Positions 58,788 to 64,000 of a stretch of DNA of 64,000 bases are shown in pieces. The first letter of the stretch is position 1; each line of letters begins with the position of its first letter. The stretch spans positions 1-64,000 of the forward strand of contig NBAZ01000035.1 in the NCBI GenBank assembly GCA_002794735.1, read 5' to 3'. The DNA comes from Pyrrhoderma lamaoense. Taxonomy: Eukaryota > Basidiomycota > Agaricomycetes > Hymenochaetales > Hymenochaetaceae. The position numbers were made by a program, and so were the translations under genes. The notes beneath the pieces were generated by a model, which ran no database searches, was not told where the DNA came from, and was given only the letters and a program-made list of their open reading frames with translations.

Positions 58788-61700
58788 ATGTCAGAGTTTT
58801 ACTCTCTTCGAGGTTCGTTTCGAGTGCTTCATATTAGCTCTTGGTTGACTGACTATTCCCTTAAATATCGCGGTCCGACGTAGCTATCCCCGGGAAATTA
58901 AAATCCCCGAAGCTTTACGTTAAAATCGCTGTTGGAGATGAGAGACATAAAACAAGATCTGTCGACCGACTGCCACCTCAATGGAACGAGACCTTTCCTA
59001 TGTACGCTAGCTGTTCTTTAGTTTTCGCCCATTATTTTTAGTTGCTAGAAATAACATTTTGTAAATAAGTGCATGCATAAGCTCGGACAAAGAGAATAGA
59101 ATCGCCATCGTGTTGAAGAAGAACGCTTTTTTGTTTAATAGGAGTATAGGAAGTATTGAATGTCGCTTAAAGGATATACTTAAAGAGAGCGGTGAAGGTA
59201 AGGACAAAGTAGTGCTATTCTCTCTTAAATACTGAAGGATGCAAAACAGACGCTTGCATTCTTCTACAGTCGAAGTCTGGGTCGCATCCACTATTTTTAT
59301 CTCTTCAGCCATCAGACAGTATGAAGAATGCTGAGATAACTCTCGTCGATCTTGCTAATGTACTCTTTGACGATCAACCCTCCAATTACGGTGACTTTGC
59401 GGAGAACATCAATGCAATATATGGTACAGCAATGCGCGTAGCAAAGAGCAAGACATGTCAATCGTTGGTGAGTGTGGGAAATACTATAACTGCCTTCGTA
59501 AAATTTGGAGATAGTATAGCAGACGTGAGTAGACTCAAGTTAAGTGTTATTCTTAACCTTTAATTAGAATATCTACAGGCAAGCCCGTATCTGAAGCTAG
59601 CATGGTCCATAACAACGGCATTCTTGAATGTGAGAACTTGTGTTTATAACTTTACCATCTTGTATACTTAGTTTCTTCAGATAATCGCTACTCAGATCAA
59701 CACCGATAGACGGATCAGGGAACTCGTGAAGGATCTCATGAACCTATTCTCGGTCATTGAAGACACTTCTGTATTCAATGATCCATCCCATTCCTTGAGC
59801 TTAGTCACTATCGATATCCTTGAATTTATCAACGAATGTAGTAAGCTCATACGAAGCTATGCACAAAAGAGCTTTATAGGTGAGTTAGAAAATTATACAT
59901 ATATATCATATATTACTCAGTAACAAGCTATACCTCCAGTTCGTGCGCTCAAGCAAAATAAGAGAGCTGCAATAGAGGATCTTGGCGTAAGGCTAGAGAA
60001 ATTGAAGAAAGAACTCGAGTCAGCATTTGTGAGACAGGACATTATCGAAAATCGGGTTGAGGCTAGAGAAAGAATTAGTGACGAGCTTAGAAAATGTAAG
60101 ATTCAAGCTCGATATCTGAAGGCTATATTCTGACACAGTTAATAACGTAGTTATGGAAAAGAAGCTACAGCCAAAGCATGAGATTGGTCGTGCGCGCCGA
60201 GGGTGTTTGAAAGGAACAAGGACAGGGATATTAGGAGAGGTAGAGAGCTGGGTAGAAGACAAGGGTGCACCGAATGTGCTCTTCATTCTCGGTCATGCCG
60301 GTACCGGGAAAAGTACGATCGCCACAACAGTTGCGGAATCATGTCGAGGTACCCGGCTTGGCTCACATCAGTACTTTATACGAGGTAAAAGCGATCCCGC
60401 TTTCATAATCCGAACTATTGCATATGGCTTAGCAAAACAAGATCAGGATGTTGCAGAGGCTATCAAAGTACGCTTGTTGACAACGATCTTGAGTCGGTTA
60501 CACCAGATAAGGCATTCGAGATCTTATTGTATGAACCACTTCACGCGGTGGTGAAGAAGACAGGGATGAAAACTGATGTTCTTACTGTCCTTGACGCATT
60601 GGACGAATGTGGAAATAGGGAGTCCCGAGGACCGTATATCAGAATAATCAAGGAAAAGCTGCAGACATTACCTCCCAACTACCGTTTTCTTATCACCAGT
60701 CGACCAGAAGAGGATATTGCTTCATCGTTGGAGCTAGAACAACTGGGAATATGCAATATCTGGCTGGATCACACCTCGGACGATGCCACAAAAGACATGC
60801 TTATGTACCTCAGTGCTGAACTAGGGAGATTGAGGAAGGCTGGCAGGATAATAGTAGAGCCGAATGGCCATGGGAAGAGAGTATGAATATACTAGGCAGT
60901 GCTGCAGGTGGACTGTTCATATGGGCCTCAACCGCTGTGAGGCTGATCGAGAGTAAGAGAGGGAATATGGGAGAAGAGCTGAAGCGTTTAGTCAATACCA
61001 AATCATTATCACTTGGTGATTTGTACGCGACGGCATTCGAGGAATCACTTAGTGGGACGAAGATATGAAGAGGGATTTCTCGAGAATATTTTCGTTGATC
61101 ATGTTCGGGAAGGAGCAACTATCAGACACGGAGATCAACAACTTACTAGGACTTGATTATGGGAAGACACGAGGTATTCTCAATTCACTACGTTCTATAG
61201 TCGCGTTCGAGCCTAGCCAACCTGTCCGCTTGTACCATACCTCTCTATACGATTACCTGATATCGAAGGAGACGCGTGAAAAGGCATGGTTTATTGACGA
61301 AGAAAAAGAAAAGGCGCATATCTCGTTGCAATGCTTCGAGTCGATGGAGGGCTTCGATTCAATATCTGTGGGTTGCAGACATCATACAAGTTGAATAAGA
61401 ACGTAGAGGATCTTGAGGATCGCGTCAAAAAGAATATCTCTACCTCGCTACTATATGCCTGTCGTCAATGGGCTTCTCATCTGCGGGAGGCCCCTTATTC
61501 GGACGAACTAATCAAACAGCTCGAATCTTTCGCGTTCAATCTGTTACTGTATTGGGTCGAGGTCCTCAGTCTCACAGGATCGGTATACGATTTCCTTCTG
61601 CAATCTCTTGAGAGTGCCATCACCTGGATAGGAGTAAGTGATTCCGGACTTGAGTTAAACATAGTTCTAACTAACAGTCATACAGGACAATCACTCACGA

Positions 61701-63900
61701 CTATCTGCATTTCTCCGCGACGCCTACGATCATCTCCTGAGTTTCATCGAACCTATCTCCCAAAGTATCCCTCATTTGTATATGTCATTCCTCCCGTTAG
61801 TGAAGAGGCCTCCATCGTCGCCGAGCACTACGGCAAGCGAGCGCAATCACTACCACGGGTCGAGTATTTTGGAAACAAGCCCCAGATGGCATGTACCAGG
61901 CAAATAGAGGTTGGCAGTTCGGTCCATTCTATTTCATACTCGCCTGATGGTGAACGGATTGCATCGGGATCAGACGCACATGTCATCGAGGTATGGAATG
62001 TGGTGAGTGGCAGACGACTTCTCGGCCCACTTCAGGGACATTCGGACAGAGTGACGAGTGTTGCATACTCCGCAGATGGAAAATATATTGCGTCGGGATC
62101 TTGGGATGGGGAAGTGCGGGTATGGAATGCGGTCACCGGTGAGAGTGCTTATGGTCCACTTACTGGCCATTCAGGCAGAGTTACTGCTGTCTCGTTTTCT
62201 GGAGACGGGGGTATATAGCATCAGGTTCTGATGATAAGACTGTGAGGCTGTGGGATGCTAAGAGTATTGGTGCACCAGTCGGAGAACCATTGAGAGGGCA
62301 TTCAAGTTCTGTGCACAGTCTTGCATTCTCACGCGACGGACGCTACCTTGCATCAGGCTCGGGAATGGTACTATCATTGTCTGGAACATGCAAAGCAGAG
62401 AGATGGCCTCCGACTTAATCAAAGGTTACTCGGACCCAGTCTACTCCCTATCGTTTTCTCCAGACAGCAAGCGAATTGCATCAGGGTCATGGGATGACAC
62501 TATTCGTGAATGGGATGTGTCGACTGGAAATGTATTGCGTACATTCTCTGGAACAGCATGGGCGACGTAAACTCGGTTGCATATTCTAGTGATGGTAAAC
62601 ATATTTTGTCGGGATCTGGGGATATCATAGTAAGATTGTGGAATGCAGAAAACAGCAAGACTCCTCCATTGAATTACGAGGGTCATAAAGGCTCAGTTTA
62701 TTCTGTCTCAATCGCACCTGACTGTAAGCACTTCGCCTCCGCGTCGGTGGATGGGACGATCAGAGTCTGGGACATTGAAAAGGGCGTGACACCGTCAGAT
62801 TCAGAGTTACAAGGACGAAAGCGTGTAACACATGCAATTGCAATTTCACCGAAAACTGGAAAGTATCTTGTCTCCGGCTCATTTGATGGCTCAGCATGTG
62901 TCTGGGATACGGAGAGCGGAGATTTAATCAAAGGGCCTTTAGATGCCGGCTCTTCTTGGGTTACGTCAGTTGCATTTTCAACCAATGAAATCCACTTCGC
63001 TTCGGGATCGATAGACGGATCAATACGAATGTGGAATATGATCGACGATAGATATGTCACATGCAACGGTCACATTTACTATGTTCGCTCACTCGCTTTT
63101 TCTCCTGATGGAAAGCATTTTGCTTCAGGCTCTGAAGACAAGTCAATTCGGGTGTGGGGCGTTGAAAATAGCTGCTCTGAAACAGAACTAATCATCTGGA
63201 GTACAGACGTCGTCTACTCAGTCTGTTATTCTCCCGACGGAAAGAAGATTGTCTCTGGATTACACGATAAAACTGTTCGTATATGGAATGTTGAAAATGG
63301 TGATCTACTTTCAACTCTTGAAGGTCATTCTGATCGGGTCAACTCTGTTGCTTTCTACCCCGATGGATTATACGTAGTCTCTGGATCTCGTGACAATTCA
63401 ATACGAGTTTGGAACACTGAAACTGGCCAAGCAGCGTACAGCTCACTAACAAGCCATACGAGAGTTGTAAACTCTGTGTGCTTTTCCCCTGACGCTAAAT
63501 GGCTATTCTCCGGGTCAGAAGATAAAACCGTCTGTGTATGGAACGCGTCGACTGGCGTTCTCTTCTTCCAGGCTCGTATTGCATCACCTGTCTATTCTGT
63601 CGCTGCATTCCCTACGTTTGACAATAGATGTATCAAATTTTCCTCAGTCTCCGAAGATGGAGCTATCCATATCTGGTCTGTAAATATCGATTCAGAAGGA
63701 GAAAAACTGTGGCTTGAAGATGATGGATGGCTGACTGGAAATAACGACAAATTACTCATGTGGATTCCCCCAGATCTCCGTCGCTCACTCGTATATGGTC
63801 CACGCACTCTGAATACACGCTTTTCAACAGTTTGGATTGTTCAGTCAATCGAGGCGATCAATGGACTGCTTGTTTTCCCTCAAATACTGCTTTTGCGTAA
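58788..63900 (+). pseudogene. NLR-J: full-length NLR gene with nine one-base deletions and a lost splice acceptor
   Basis: Exons by homology: 58788-58812, 58866-59001, 59070-59197, 59250-59524, 59579-59629, 59681-59879, 59940-60095, 60151 to about 61630, and about 61686 to about 63890. The acceptor before exon 2 reads taaa instead of tag at 58863-58865. An AG 18 bp downstream (58882-58883) would keep the frame but lose six residues. Walker A is GHAGTGKS, Walker B LDALDECG, and the RLYHTSLYDYL and WD40 motifs are all recognisable. Single missing bases relative to paralogues occur near 60471, 60864, 61053, 61350, 61805, 62208, 62365, 62550 and 63832. Between these sites the coding is clean. Either a recent pseudogene or poor base calling. 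The homologous end lies at about 63895. Confidence 0.85.
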
Positions 63901-64000
63901 TGCTGCGGAATTTATATTCACAACAATAGCTGTGCTTGAATGTCTTTATCTACACTATCGCAACTTTGTCAGATACTTTTTCTATCTACACTTATCTTGT
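63901..64000. other. Start of NLR 3' flank
   Basis: Resembles the first bases after NLR-G (cttgaatgtctttatc, ctatctacacttatcttg), so the 3' module probably continues beyond the window. Confidence 0.5.

Noticed and set aside
1..64000. CRISPR arrays, bacterial operons, ribosome binding sites, tRNA or rRNA genes
   Set aside because: None seen. The gene structure is eukaryotic with spliceosomal introns, and the regular repeats are protein-coding WD40 blades or LTRs.

Overview
The window looks like nuclear DNA from a filamentous basidiomycete, most likely an agaricomycete. Rhizoctonia/Ceratobasidium is my best guess, but that is inference. The reasons are short (about 45-65 nt) GT-AG introns, large single-exon NACHT and WD40 blocks, the C-terminal tail typical of agaricomycete NACHT-WD40 proteins, and an LTR retrotransposon with a fungal gag-like protein.

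Almost the whole window is one head-to-tail, plus-strand array of paralogous NLR (STAND NTPase) genes. Each has nine exons of near-constant length: a 25-nt first exon, a C2-like N-terminal domain, a helical/coiled-coil region, a NACHT NTPase, and 14 WD40 repeats (two seven-bladed propellers) with a conserved tail. Four copies read open from start to stop once introns are removed: 4099-9171 (1548 aa), 23192-28289 (1550 aa), 34400-39529 (1556 aa) and 49333-54418 (1546 aa). The others are damaged. 1-2819 is cut by the window edge and split by a solo LTR. 11882-20976 carries a 4-kb LTR element in its NACHT exon plus two indels. 41529-46607 has two one-base deletions. 58788 to the window end has nine one-base deletions and a lost splice acceptor. 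Between them lie smaller NLR relics (29.7-30.7, 32.4-32.9, 40.9-41.1, 55.6 and 57.8-58.0 kb).

Other content is sparse. There is an unrecognised three-exon gene (9677-10465), a degraded SAM-methyltransferase gene (about 56.0-56.9 kb), and one LTR family: a non-autonomous element with identical LTRs and 4-bp target duplications, three solo LTRs with 4-bp duplications, an older solo copy and several fragments. A repeated upstream module lies about 90-110 bp before many of the NLR start codons. A repeated intergenic module of about 1-1.6 kb follows several NLR genes.

Functionally these proteins are expected to be cytosolic signal sensors. WD40 propellers would recognise a ligand, NACHT would oligomerise on nucleotide exchange, and the C2-like/helical N-terminus would carry the output. 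By family this suggests a role in non-self recognition, but no ligand or output can be read from the sequence. The array evolves by duplication, block exchange between paralogues, transposon insertion and decay.
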